From Dyella dinghuensis (GTDB taxonomy: Bacteria; Pseudomonadota; Gammaproteobacteria; Xanthomonadales; Rhodanobacteraceae): 64,000 bases of DNA. Position numbers and translations under genes: made by a program. Positions 11,385-21,594 of the stretch are shown piece by piece. The stretch spans positions 409,717-473,716 of the forward strand of contig NZ_RYZR01000002.1 of assembly GCF_003977615.1 (NCBI RefSeq), in the 5' to 3' direction. Numbering within the stretch: the first letter of the stretch is position 1; every line of letters begins with the position of its first letter. Under the pieces are notes generated by a model. It made no database searches, had not been told where the DNA came from, and was given only the letters and a program-made list of their open reading frames with translations.

Positions 11385-11699
11385 TCAACATCTTCCTGAG
11401 TGACGTGAGCGGTCTCATTAGTGAGATCGCTCATGCACCGCTCTGTGATTGGGTGGGCGGCCATCGGTGGGTAAGTGGTACGCAAAATCACCGGCGCGGC
11501 GGTTTTTTGCACATAAAACCCACAAATTCATTTACTTACGGCGATCTCGGGGTTTTCCTCCCTACGTGGAAACTCCCGCTCGATGATGCGCGGCCGATCA
11601 TTCCTCGGCGAAAATCGCGAAGTCTCCCGGCGCGCAATTCGCGAGTGGACATTCCGTAGCACGCTGAGCTTCAAGGCCTCTCGTCAGCGGCCGATATCC
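11385..11699. other. Intergenic region with one stem-loop
   Basis: No convincing gene. A stem-loop GAGCGGTCTCA-TTAG-TGAGATCGCTC lies at 11407-11432, 20 bases after the DUF3011 stop, and may terminate that transcript. The in-frame extension of the downstream GGDEF gene back to 11583 has no family resemblance. Confidence 0.5.
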
Positions 11700-12788
11700 A
11701 TGCATATGAACCACCTTGTCCGCACAACTGTTCCACCCAGTCTCCTTGGCGCATTGGTCGCCACGGTGACGCACGCCCACACGCTGGAGGCATTGGCGCG
11801 GCCGCTCCTCGAGCTGCTGCAGACGGCCACCGGGATGGAGTCGACATATCTGACCAGGCTGGACGAGTCGTCGGGAGTTCTTCATGTCCTGTACGCCCGC
11901 AACACCCATCGCCTGACCGTTCCGGAAGGCCTGTCCGCACCCTGGCAAAACGCCCTATGCAAACGCGCATTGGACGAAGGCCGGTTCTACACGGACGACG
12001 TTGCAGGGCAGTGGGGCGATTGCGACATGGGCCGGGCATTGGGACTCGTCACCTATACGAGCGCGCCTGTTCGCGGGCGAGGTGGTGAGCTTTTTGGAAC
12101 CCTCTGTGCTGCGAGCGACGAACGTAGGACGTGTTCGGAGACATCCACGCATCTTCAGGCACTTTTCGCACAATTGATCGGCCAACAGGTCGAACGCGAA
12201 CGGTTGCTTGCAGCGTTACAGCAAGCCAACACCTCCCTCGCAACGACGGTCCTGACCGACGCCATGACACAGTTGCCCAATCGGCGCGCGATGCTGGAAG
12301 AAATGCAGCGACGCCTTGCATCCGGGCAGGATGATCAGGCGTTGATCGTGGCCTCTGTCGACCTCGATAACTTCAAGCCGATCAACGACCGGTACGGGCA
12401 CGACGTTGGCGATCTGCTGCTACAAGCCGTGTCGAAGCGATTGCGGCGAATGCTGCGCGACAGCGATATCGCTGGACGTATTGGCGGCGATGAGTTTGTG
12501 GTGCTGGCAGTGGAACAGCGGGAAAGGGCCGAAGAGGCCGGCGCCGCATTAGCCCGGCGAATCGAAAGCGCCACCAAGGGGCGCTTCAAATTGGACTCGG
12601 CGCTTATCGACTACGAGGGTGCCAGCGTCGGCGTGGTTGTGGCGGAACCAGGTTGCGCCAACGCCCAGACGCTACTGAACAAGGCCGATGCCGCTATGAA
12701 CATCGTCAAACGATCGCGCAAGCACGATGCCGCAATACCGGCGTCCGTCAGGAACATCGCTCGCTACGCATGGCCTGTTATCGAGTGA
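11700..12788 (+). CDS. GAF-GGDEF diguanylate cyclase
   Basis: A cytosolic sensor-enzyme of about 362 residues. An N-terminal GAF-like domain (about residues 20-160) precedes a GGDEF domain with LTDAMTQLPNRRAMLEEM near residue 185, the active-site loop GRIGGDEFVVLAVE near residue 262, and a product-inhibition RxxD (RDSD) just upstream. It should make cyclic di-GMP from GTP and be feedback-inhibited. No membrane segment is present. ATG 11700 is chosen, and ATG 11706 is equally possible. Signal unknown. Confidence 0.88.
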   Translation: MHMNHLVRTTVPPSLLGALVATVTHAHTLEALARPLLELLQTATGMESTYLTRLDESSGVLHVLYARNTHRLTVPEGLSAPWQNALCKRALDEGRFYTDDVAGQWGDCDMGRALGLVTYTSAPVRGRGGELFGTLCAASDERRTCSETSTHLQALFAQLIGQQVERERLLAALQQANTSLATTVLTDAMTQLPNRRAMLEEMQRRLASGQDDQALIVASVDLDNFKPINDRYGHDVGDLLLQAVSKRLRRMLRDSDIAGRIGGDEFVVLAVEQRERAEEAGAALARRIESATKGRFKLDSALIDYEGASVGVVVAEPGCANAQTLLNKADAAMNIVKRSRKHDAAIPASVRNIARYAWPVIE

Positions 12789-13243
12789 CTTACTCGTGAT
12801 CGAGTGATGCGGTTTGATCTTTCGCATCTGATACGAAACCGCTCGTCATATCGAAGCGCATCGAAAGCTTCGTTTATTTCTTTTATATTGCAATTCGAAT
12901 TTCCAAAAATTTAGACGTCTAAAATTTAGACATCTAAATGATAACTGCATCCCAATCCCTGACTATTTACACGAAAGTGTGCGTAAAAACGTTCTCTTTT
13001 GCATTGCGGTAATTGCAAGCAGTGCGGATGATTCGGCGACCCTGAATAGGGGTTCATTCGGTACCAAGCCAGATAGCACGAATTCGTCGTGATGTGGCTT
13101 GCAACCGTCTGACGGAAAATATGTGGCTCGCCACATATTTTTGTTCGAGGGCTGGATCGCAAAAGGGGACGACCGTGGGACTGCATACGTATTGGAATGC
13201 CGTAGCTTCGAAGTGCAGTCTAGCTATCCACCGCCTAAGAACC
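12789..13243. other. AT-rich promoter region of the giant glycoside hydrolase
   Basis: 455 bases without a convincing gene. The stretch around 12880-12945 is strongly AT-rich and carries two tandem palindromes, annotated separately. The rest holds no recognised element. The frame of the downstream gene is open back to 13094, but the signal peptide begins at 13244. Confidence 0.5.
12910..12939. promoter_or_regulatory. Tandem palindromic operator candidates
   Basis: TTTAGACGTCTAAA (12910-12923) is a perfect 14-bp palindrome. Directly after it, 12924-12939 reads ATTTAGACATCTAAAT, the same palindrome with two central mismatches. The centres are about 15 bp apart. They sit about 300 bases upstream of the giant glycoside hydrolase start, in an AT-rich stretch. 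Dimeric regulator sites are inferred. The regulator is unknown. Confidence 0.6.
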
Positions 13244-16200
13244 ATGCGAAACCGCGCCATAAATGCGGACGCAATGCGGGCGTTTTGCGCGGTATTTGCT
13301 GCGCTGCTGACTCTGATGGCAGCGGGCCACGCCAATGCCCAACAGGTAGAAACGACGCTGCCCGCATCGCAACGCCAAACGATCAATCTCGCCGCGGGCA
13401 TTCCACAATACATCGGGAACGCCAGCTCGGCGTCGAATGCACCGCAGAGCAACTGGTGGTTCGAGAACACTAATAATTCGACCGCTTACTCGACGACTGG
13501 CTTCAACGAGAGCTCCGATACGAGTGCCACCTGGACGCAAGTGGGCTTGCCCTACGATGCAAACATCTCGCGCACCTTCATCAATCAGACCTCGGGTGGC
13601 GGGCAGGGGTCTTTGACGGGTAACTACAACTGGTACCGCCTGCATTTCAAAGTAGACCCGACCTATGCAGGCAAGAAATTCCTGCTGAATGTGCAAGGTT
13701 CGCACACCGGCATCCAGATCTTCATAAACGGTACGTTATTACCTGGCGTCAGCGCAGTCACTGCCGATGCGCAGGCGACCCACGTAGTGGGCTTCATCCC
13801 GGTGGTTGTCGATCTGACGCCATACATCGTTGCGGATGGAAAAACAGACAACGTCATCGCCATCGACGTTTCGCGCGGTGCCTCATGGTTTGAGACGCCG
13901 AACTTTTCCGGCGCGTTTCGTTTCGGTCAGGCCATGGCGGGACTGTTCCGCAATGTGAAGCTCTACGTTACTAATCCCATTCATATCCCACCGAATGTTT
14001 ATTCGAACCAGAAGACGTGGGGTACTTATGTCGGAACGGTGTCGGAGGTTCCTGCAGCGCAAGGCACGGCAAAGGCCGCGTCGGCCATCGTCGACGTGCA
14101 AACCAATGTGGTGAACGAGACATCGACGACGCAGCAAGTCACGTTGACGACGCAGATTGTCGATGCGCAGGGCAACGTTGTCGTCACGGCGCCACCGGTC
14201 ACGCAGGCCGTGCCGGCGATGACGGCAAGCACGTTTCCGTCCGGCGCGACGCCGATGTTCGATCAGCAGATTACCGTACCCAATCCGACGTTGTGGTATC
14301 CGAACAATGCGACCTGCGGAACGCCGCCGGTATTGTGCGGTTCGCCGTATCTGTACAAGGTCTACCACATCGTCAGCGTGAACGGCGTCGTAGTCGATTC
14401 GACGCAGGACACCTTGGGCATTCGCACGATTACATGGGATGCGAATTTCCCTTACTTCAACGGTCACGCCGTCTATCTGTGGGGCGGTTCGGGTCGCTAC
14501 GACTATCCCGGGCTTGGATCGTCGGTTCCCGACGAACAGGTATGGCGCGACATGGCGCAGATTGCGGCGCAGGGTGGCAACGTATGGCGTCCTGGGCACT
14601 CCACCAGCAGTGAAGAGTTAGTGGCCGCTGCGGATGCTTACGGCATCATGATCGACCAGCCGAGCGGCGACGGCGAAGGTTACTGGAATGCGAGTTCCAA
14701 TCCGACCGCTGACGATCTGCAGCTGAAGCAGGAGCTGCATCGCGACATGATCATCCGCGATCGCAGTCATCCTTCCGTTCTCGATTGGGAGCGTGACAAC
14801 GGCGGCATGAATCCGTTGCTTGCAACGGAGCTCGGAACGATCGAGACCACGTGGGACAACATTAATCCGCGCGGGAGTGCCGACCGTACATACAGTCCAT
14901 CCTACGGTTTGATCGACGAATGCGATGGCGCAGGTTGCGAAGCCGGTAATAAACAGCAGAACCCGAACAATCCGGCATTTGGCGCCGAGTATTGGGACAA
15001 CATGGGCACCGGCCGTGGTCTCGCCTATGACTATGAACTCGCGTTTGCAGCGCCGTATCTCGACGATTGGCGCCGGGGAAGGGCGGCGAATGCGTTCGGC
15101 ATGGCGCAATGGTATTTCGCCGAGTCGCCGGGCGAGGTAAGCCTGTGGGCCGAATATCAGAATCAACCGAACATGGTGAACTTCGTGCGTTCGCTGGGTT
15201 ACTCCTCGACCGATGCGAATCGTTTTCCGCGATTGCTCTACTACATCTATCAGGCCAACTGGATTCCGTATTCGGTTCAACCGGTCGTTCACCTCGCGCA
15301 TCACTGGAACCGTGCGTACGAATACACCGCAGGCACGCCGATTCAGGAAAACGCCTTCAGCAATTGCCCGGGCGTGCGTCTGCTCATCAATGGCGTTCCT
15401 GCTGATCCAGTTACCGGCACATTGCTTCAGGATCAGACGCCCAATCCGTGGAACGTCAATTCGAGCACGGATCTCACGCAGGGCACGACGGTTATGCCAG
15501 GGCAGGTTCACTGGATGGTGAACTGGGCGCCCGGCACCGTCACCGCACAATGTCTGGATGCGAATGGCAATCCGGTTGCCGGTGTGAGCGATACGCGCAC
15601 GACGGCGGGAACGGAAAGCAAGATTGTTCTCAGCGTCGTTCCTGACGTGACCAAGCCGGACGGCACGAGCTTTCAGTGGACGGCCAACGGTTCGGATGCC
15701 GCCTTTGTCGTGGCACAGGTCGAAGACGCCAATGGCAACCTCGTGCCGACAGCACAGGACAATGTCACGTTCTCCGTCTCCGGACCCGCCACCTATATGG
15801 GCGGCACACAACAACTCGTTGCCGATCCATCGTGGACGAGCTATTACCAGGATGCCTTCTCGCAAGCGAACAGCACGGTGATCCAAGGCGTGCCTTACGC
15901 CTTCTTCCACTCGCCCGGCGATCCGGAACTGAACTTCGAAGGCGGATTGCAGAAGATTGCTTTGCGCAGTACGTTTACGCCCGGCACCGTCACTGTGACG
16001 GCGACTTCGCCCAATCTGCAAAGCGCCAGTGTTACGTTGACGTCGGTGGCACCGCCGGCTTCGTCGCAATCGCAATCGCAGACGCCCGTCATCATCGTTC
16101 CGCCCGTGAGCGTGGCGACGACATCAGGTTATACGGCGACGTTCAGTGTTGTCGCTTCCGGTTCGGGCACGCTCACGTATCAGTGGTCGGACGTAAACGG

Positions 16201-19200
16201 TCCGATTGCCGGTGCAACGAGCGCCACATACACGACACCCGCGACGACTGCCGCCAATAACGGCGATACCTACACGGTGGCGATTACCAATAGCGTTGGC
16301 ACCGTGACGTCGACACCTGTCACGCTCAGCGTCGATGCGCCCGCCAACGTGGTCATCACCACACAGCCTGCTTCACAAGTGGTGGTGGCTGGCGAGTCGG
16401 CCACACTGACGGTAGCTGCAACGGGTTCGCCCGCGATCACTTATCAGTGGTACCAGACGGGTTCGGGTGCCATTGCAGGAGCTAATCAAGCGTCGTACAC
16501 CACGCCGGTCTTTACCGCAGCGGGTAGTGCGAGTTTCTATGTCGTGGTTACCAATGACCTCGGCGCGGTTCAATCTTCAAACGCAGTGGTGACGGTCGGC
16601 GCTGCAACAGCCGTTTCGTTTGCCACGCAGCCTGCAAACGCCATTGCGCCGGTCAACGAGCCTGTTCAATTCACGGCCGTTGTTGCCGGGTCTCCGCCGT
16701 TTACGTATCAGTGGCAGTTCACGCCGCCGGGAGGCACTCCCACCATTCTCACCAGTGGCACGCAACAGTCGAATACGCTGACTTACACGGTTCCTGCGGT
16801 GAGCGCCGCGAACGTGGGCGCATACACCGTCACGGTGAACAATGACGCGGGCACGGCTGCCACCAGCAACGCAGCGCAAATCACGCTTGCGCCGCCGGGT
16901 GTCAATCTCGCGCTGAACACGTTGGCGACGTCAAGCAGTACGCAGAATGCGTGCAATGACGGAACGACAACGCCGCCGTACACGGGCACGGGATGCCTGG
17001 GGCCGGAAAACGCGGTCGACGGCAATCTGTCCACGCGTTGGGGTTCCGCAACGGCCGGCGCACCGCCTACGCCAGCCGTTCCCGGCGTCGATCCGTCGTG
17101 GTTGCAGATCGACCTGGGTTCGGCGCAGCCGTTCAATACCGTGATCATCAACTGGGAAAACGCGTATGCGACCCAGTATCAGATCCTGTATACCAACGCC
17201 GATCCGGCAACCAATCCCACCTGGAACGTGGCGTACACGAACAACGCCGGTGCGGGTGGAACGGAAACGCTCAACTTCCCGACGGTCACCGGTCGTTATA
17301 TCCGGCTGCTGGGCATACAGCGCGCGACGCAGTATGGCTACTCGGTCTACGAGTTTCAGGTCTACAACGTGGCGCAATGTTGTACCGCAACGGATCGATA
17401 CACGGTCAATGCATCGACGCCCAATCTGGTGACGGATAACCTGACCGGTTTGACTTGGACGCGCACCGTGATGACCGACACGACGCCGGGTTCGCAGTTC
17501 ACCGGCGTGAGTGCGCAGACGTATTGCGCGAGCATCAATATGCGTCTGCCCACGCAATCGGAAGCGTTCACCATCAGTGGTGTCAATAACAACACCACCG
17601 CTTTTTCAGGAACGTGGAGTACGTGGACATCGACGGTCGATCCGAACGATTCCACGAAGACCGCGGTGGTGAGTTTCGACGGCACATCCAACTATCAGGT
17701 CACCAATAACTATCCCGGCGCCACATTGTGTGTATCGGGTACCGATGCTGGAACCGTACCTGTCATTACGGCGCAACCTGCCAATCAGGCTGTGGCTCTG
17801 GGACAACCAGCAACGTTCAACGTGACCGCGACCGGCCTTGGCACCTTGACCTACCAGTGGTCTGAAAACGGAACGGCTATTCCCGGCGCAACGTCGTCCA
17901 GTTACACCACACCGGCGACCGTGGCGATCAACAATGGCGCAGTCTTCAGCGTGGCGGTCAGCGATGTGTTTGGCACGACGATCAGTAACGCGGCCACGCT
18001 CGCCGTACAACAGAACAGCTGCAACGCTGTTCCGGGTACACCCGGCACACTCGCTGCGGGCGCAAGCACCGCCAATCAGGTGAACCTGACGTGGGGCGCG
18101 AGCACGGCCGGAAGCGGCTGCACTATCGGCTACACCATCTATCGCAGCAACGTTGCCGGTTTCACACCGTCCAGCGCAAACCAGATTGCCACCACGGCTG
18201 GAACCACCTATTCGGATACCGGGGTGGCGGCTGCGGCTACTTACTACTACATCGTCGAAGCGACGGATGCGGCAGGCGCCTCGGCGGCTTCCAACACAGC
18301 GACGGCAACGACGCCTGTCTCAACATGCACGACGAACTGCAGCAGTCCGGATGCGATCGCGATCAGTGCGGGTGGTCCTGCAGCCGGCTACTTCGCTGCC
18401 GATGAAGATTTCAATGGCGGTACGCCATCGGGTACCAATGCAACGATCAACATCAATGGCATCACCAATCCCGCACCGCAGTCGGTGTATCAGAATCAGC
18501 GCTTCGGCAACTTCACGTATACGCTTCCTGGTCTGACGCCAGGCGCAAATTACGTCGTGCGTCTGCACTTCGATGAATTCTATTGGACTCAAGCTGGGCA
18601 GCGCGTGTTCAACGTCAGCATCAACGGCACACAGGTGCTGAGCAACTTCGATATCTTCGCGGCCGCAGGCGGGCAGGGCATTGCAGTCGTCGAGCAGTTT
18701 GCGGCGACGGCCAATGCGCAGGGGCAGATCGTGCTCCAGTACGTCTCGGTCAAGGACAATGCCGCTGTCAACGGCATCGAAGTGCAAGCGGCGAGTGCGA
18801 CCAATACGCCGCCCAATGCGCCGTCGAATCTGACCGCAACGGTGGCTTCTTCCAGTCAGATCAATCTGAGCTGGACGGGCTCGGCGTCGCCGGGAGTGAT
18901 GTATACGGTGTTCCGTAATGGAACGGCGGTTGGCAATAGCCTGACCGGAACGACCTATAGCGATACCGGCCTTACATCCACGACCACTTACTCCTACACG
19001 GTCGAGGCGGTCGATTCGGCGGGTACGTCGATGGCGTCCAATACCGCTACCGCCACCACGTTCGATGTGAACTGCGCCTCGGGTTGTGGCTCGGATGTGC
19101 TTGCGATCAGTGCTGGCGGCACCGCAGCGGGTGACTATGCTGCTGACGAATATTTCAACGGCGGCGGTACGTCCGGCACGGGTTCGACGATCAATACGTC

Positions 19201-21541
19201 CGGTGTGACGAATCCTGCGCCGCAATCGGTCTACCAGCATCAGCGTTCCGGCAACAACTTCGCCTACACGCTTCCGGGTCTGACCGCTGGCGCCAGCTAC
19301 ACCGTGCGTCTGCACTTCGACGAGTTCTATTGGACCAAGCCGGGGCAGCGAGTCTTCAACGTCGGCATCAACGGCACGCAGGTGCTGAGCAACTTCGACA
19401 TCATCGCGACCACCGGAGGCCAGGACATTGCCGTGGTCGAGCCCTTTACGGCGACGGCTAACGCACAAGGCCAGATCGAGCTGCAGTTCACCACGATTAC
19501 CGACAACGCCGAGATCAACGGCATCGAGGTCGTCTCCGCGCCGATCGCGTCACCGGGCAACCTGACGGCGGCATCCGCTTCCGCCAGTCAGATCAATTTG
19601 AACTGGACGGCGTCGTCGGCGCCAGGCGTGGTCTACGACGTCTTCCGCAGCACGACGTCCGGCTTTACGCCTTCCAGCGCCAATCAAATTGGCACGGCAA
19701 CGAGCACCAGCTATGCCGATACCGGCCTGACGGTGAACACGACGTACTACTACGTGGTGGAGGCTTCCAATACATCCGGCACGTCGGCGCCGACGGCGCA
19801 AGCCAGCGCCAGCACGATGGCGATTCCGCTTGCACCGACGAACCTGACGGCAACGGCTGCATCGTCCAGTGAAGTTGACTTGAGCTGGACTGCATCGGCG
19901 ACGTCTGGTGTGACATACACCGTGATACGCAACGGTGTGCCCATCGTCAATGCCGTGACTGCAACGGCTTACAGCGATACCGGCTTGACCGCATCGACCG
20001 CATACTCGTATGTCGTCGAAGCAGTCGATGCGGGTGGCACGTCTCCCGCTTCCAACACGGCCATCACGACGACACCGGCGTCAGGATCAGGTTCTGGCAC
20101 GGTAACGGCACCGGTGATTACCACCGCGCCGGCAAGTCAAACCGTCACAATCGGACGCACGGCGACCTTCTCCGTGACAGCCAGCGGTGGTTCGCTGTCC
20201 TATCAGTGGTACAAGAACGGCGCCGCCGTTACGGGTGCTACCAGCGCGAGTTACACCACGCCGGGCACCACGTATCCCGATAACGCCAGCACTTTCACCG
20301 TCTCGGTGAGCAACTCCGCCGGGTCGGCGACGTCGTCGGCCGCAACGTTGAACGTCAATCTTGCACCTGCGTACACGGTCGTTCCCGGCGTCATTGCCAC
20401 CGATCTCAACAACAACACCGGCGGTGCATGGGCAGACAACCAGATCTACGTCGAAATCCTCGGCAACGATCCTGCCACCGGCGCGCTTTCGTGGGTTAAC
20501 TACGACGGTACCGTCACGCCCGCCAATGTCGCGGACAACACGGCTGCCAACGCACTGGTCGCGCCGAACGGGCAGACGTATCCCAATTACGCGTTCACGC
20601 TTGCCCAGGCCAACCATCAACTGTTGCTGCCGCCGCTGACATCTGGACGTATCTACATTTCGGAAGGCAGCCCGCTTTATATGTCGGTCATGGCTGGTGC
20701 GAACGGCGGCAACAACGGCTACGCCGGTCCCAATCCGCTCAACAACACCGATCCCAACATCAACGTCCACTACGACTGGTACGAGTTCACCTACGGCACA
20801 AACGGCGGCATCTTTATCAACACGACGCAGGTCAATCAGTTCGGTTTGCCACTGCTGCTGGATGTGTGGGGAGCCAACGAGACCTATCACATGCAGGTAG
20901 GTATCAACGAGTCGATCGCCAACCTCGACCAGGAATACGTCAGCCAAACACCGGCCGCGTTCAACACACCGGCGCCCAGCAACTTGCGCATCCTCTCGCC
21001 TGCGGAAACTACCTTCAATGCCGGTGGAACCAACGGGACTTATTTCGATAGCTACATCGCAAGTGCATGGGCACAGTTCAGTGCCACGCCGCTGACGCTA
21101 ACCCTCAATGGGCGCCAGTTCAGCGGCAGCGCTGCCGGATCGACCATCACCTTTACGGAGGTAAATCCCGCTGCGGCCAATGTCGGCGAGAGCTTCGTTG
21201 TGCAACAACCGTCCACGCAGGATGTACTGGAGTGTGCAGGCACGATGGCGAGCGGTGTTGCGGGAAGTTCGCCGCAGCAACAGGATGAGAACGCCATACA
21301 GCTGCAATTGGAAAATCAGATCTGCGCGGCGACGAATCGTGGCGTATTGCTTACCCCCGCGAATTGGGCGAAGGCGTCAACCTATTATCAGTCTTCACCG
21401 GCGAACTTCTATTCGTGGTTCTGGCACCAACACTCGGTCAGTGGATTGGCATACGGTTTCTCGTATGACGACAACAACAACCAGAGCACCACGATCACGA
21501 CGCAACAACCGGAGCACATGGCATTCGGCATCGGCTGGTAA
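13244..21541 (+). CDS. Giant secreted GH2-like / GH64 multimodular glycosidase
   Basis: A 2765-residue secreted protein. After a signal peptide (MRAFCAVFAALLTLMAAG, cleaved near AQ at residue 28) I read these modules. GH2 N-terminal jelly roll, about 70-236. GH2 sandwich, 250-400. GH2 TIM-barrel-like, 400-700. Bacterial Ig-like, about 790-940. Three Ig-like repeats with YQW cores, 950-1216. F5/8-type discoidin, 1221-1374. Lcl/DUF1566-like, 1383-1499. Ig, FN3, malectin, FN3, malectin, FN3, FN3 and Ig, 1504-2371. GH64 beta-1,3-glucanase-like domain, 2376 to the end (YVEILGND, YDWYEFTY, FYSWFWHQHSVSGLAYGFSYDD). The design suggests binding and cleaving fungal or plant wall glucans. The GH2 acid/base Glu is not where expected (HPSVLDWERDNGG). 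The fucosidase gene faces it. Confidence 0.85.
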   Translation: MRNRAINADAMRAFCAVFAALLTLMAAGHANAQQVETTLPASQRQTINLAAGIPQYIGNASSASNAPQSNWWFENTNNSTAYSTTGFNESSDTSATWTQVGLPYDANISRTFINQTSGGGQGSLTGNYNWYRLHFKVDPTYAGKKFLLNVQGSHTGIQIFINGTLLPGVSAVTADAQATHVVGFIPVVVDLTPYIVADGKTDNVIAIDVSRGASWFETPNFSGAFRFGQAMAGLFRNVKLYVTNPIHIPPNVYSNQKTWGTYVGTVSEVPAAQGTAKAASAIVDVQTNVVNETSTTQQVTLTTQIVDAQGNVVVTAPPVTQAVPAMTASTFPSGATPMFDQQITVPNPTLWYPNNATCGTPPVLCGSPYLYKVYHIVSVNGVVVDSTQDTLGIRTITWDANFPYFNGHAVYLWGGSGRYDYPGLGSSVPDEQVWRDMAQIAAQGGNVWRPGHSTSSEELVAAADAYGIMIDQPSGDGEGYWNASSNPTADDLQLKQELHRDMIIRDRSHPSVLDWERDNGGMNPLLATELGTIETTWDNINPRGSADRTYSPSYGLIDECDGAGCEAGNKQQNPNNPAFGAEYWDNMGTGRGLAYDYELAFAAPYLDDWRRGRAANAFGMAQWYFAESPGEVSLWAEYQNQPNMVNFVRSLGYSSTDANRFPRLLYYIYQANWIPYSVQPVVHLAHHWNRAYEYTAGTPIQENAFSNCPGVRLLINGVPADPVTGTLLQDQTPNPWNVNSSTDLTQGTTVMPGQVHWMVNWAPGTVTAQCLDANGNPVAGVSDTRTTAGTESKIVLSVVPDVTKPDGTSFQWTANGSDAAFVVAQVEDANGNLVPTAQDNVTFSVSGPATYMGGTQQLVADPSWTSYYQDAFSQANSTVIQGVPYAFFHSPGDPELNFEGGLQKIALRSTFTPGTVTVTATSPNLQSASVTLTSVAPPASSQSQSQTPVIIVPPVSVATTSGYTATFSVVASGSGTLTYQWSDVNGPIAGATSATYTTPATTAANNGDTYTVAITNSVGTVTSTPVTLSVDAPANVVITTQPASQVVVAGESATLTVAATGSPAITYQWYQTGSGAIAGANQASYTTPVFTAAGSASFYVVVTNDLGAVQSSNAVVTVGAATAVSFATQPANAIAPVNEPVQFTAVVAGSPPFTYQWQFTPPGGTPTILTSGTQQSNTLTYTVPAVSAANVGAYTVTVNNDAGTAATSNAAQITLAPPGVNLALNTLATSSSTQNACNDGTTTPPYTGTGCLGPENAVDGNLSTRWGSATAGAPPTPAVPGVDPSWLQIDLGSAQPFNTVIINWENAYATQYQILYTNADPATNPTWNVAYTNNAGAGGTETLNFPTVTGRYIRLLGIQRATQYGYSVYEFQVYNVAQCCTATDRYTVNASTPNLVTDNLTGLTWTRTVMTDTTPGSQFTGVSAQTYCASINMRLPTQSEAFTISGVNNNTTAFSGTWSTWTSTVDPNDSTKTAVVSFDGTSNYQVTNNYPGATLCVSGTDAGTVPVITAQPANQAVALGQPATFNVTATGLGTLTYQWSENGTAIPGATSSSYTTPATVAINNGAVFSVAVSDVFGTTISNAATLAVQQNSCNAVPGTPGTLAAGASTANQVNLTWGASTAGSGCTIGYTIYRSNVAGFTPSSANQIATTAGTTYSDTGVAAAATYYYIVEATDAAGASAASNTATATTPVSTCTTNCSSPDAIAISAGGPAAGYFAADEDFNGGTPSGTNATININGITNPAPQSVYQNQRFGNFTYTLPGLTPGANYVVRLHFDEFYWTQAGQRVFNVSINGTQVLSNFDIFAAAGGQGIAVVEQFAATANAQGQIVLQYVSVKDNAAVNGIEVQAASATNTPPNAPSNLTATVASSSQINLSWTGSASPGVMYTVFRNGTAVGNSLTGTTYSDTGLTSTTTYSYTVEAVDSAGTSMASNTATATTFDVNCASGCGSDVLAISAGGTAAGDYAADEYFNGGGTSGTGSTINTSGVTNPAPQSVYQHQRSGNNFAYTLPGLTAGASYTVRLHFDEFYWTKPGQRVFNVGINGTQVLSNFDIIATTGGQDIAVVEPFTATANAQGQIELQFTTITDNAEINGIEVVSAPIASPGNLTAASASASQINLNWTASSAPGVVYDVFRSTTSGFTPSSANQIGTATSTSYADTGLTVNTTYYYVVEASNTSGTSAPTAQASASTMAIPLAPTNLTATAASSSEVDLSWTASATSGVTYTVIRNGVPIVNAVTATAYSDTGLTASTAYSYVVEAVDAGGTSPASNTAITTTPASGSGSGTVTAPVITTAPASQTVTIGRTATFSVTASGGSLSYQWYKNGAAVTGATSASYTTPGTTYPDNASTFTVSVSNSAGSATSSAATLNVNLAPAYTVVPGVIATDLNNNTGGAWADNQIYVEILGNDPATGALSWVNYDGTVTPANVADNTAANALVAPNGQTYPNYAFTLAQANHQLLLPPLTSGRIYISEGSPLYMSVMAGANGGNNGYAGPNPLNNTDPNINVHYDWYEFTYGTNGGIFINTTQVNQFGLPLLLDVWGANETYHMQVGINESIANLDQEYVSQTPAAFNTPAPSNLRILSPAETTFNAGGTNGTYFDSYIASAWAQFSATPLTLTLNGRQFSGSAAGSTITFTEVNPAAANVGESFVVQQPSTQDVLECAGTMASGVAGSSPQQQDENAIQLQLENQICAATNRGVLLTPANWAKASTYYQSSPANFYSWFWHQHSVSGLAYGFSYDDNNNQSTTITTQQPEHMAFGIGW
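18350..19530 (+). repeat. Internal malectin-FN3 duplication
   Basis: Within the giant gene, 18350-18790 and 19090-19530 encode two malectin-like domains with nearly the same wording. Each begins with AISAGG, AADE-FNGG and NPAPQSVYQ-QR, continues with YTLPGLT-GA and VRLHFDEFYWT, and ends GQRVFNV-INGTQVLSNFDI. A FN3 domain lies between them. This indicates a recent in-frame duplication of about 740 bases. Malectin domains bind di- or oligosaccharides. Confidence 0.8.
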
Positions 21542-21594
21542 CGCCCAAGAGCGTTACCAGCGCGTGATGGAATAGGGTAGGTTGCCGACGCGAA

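Noticed and set aside
14618..16075. 485-codon open frame on the minus strand inside the giant glycosidase gene
   Set aside because: It is fully antisense to a gene with clear domains, has an Arg-rich, low-complexity translation and no family resemblance. Long antisense frames are common in GC-rich coding sequence.
18320..19468. 382-codon minus-strand open frame
   Set aside because: Antisense to the malectin modules, Arg/His-rich, and ends follow the duplicated repeat rather than any gene structure.
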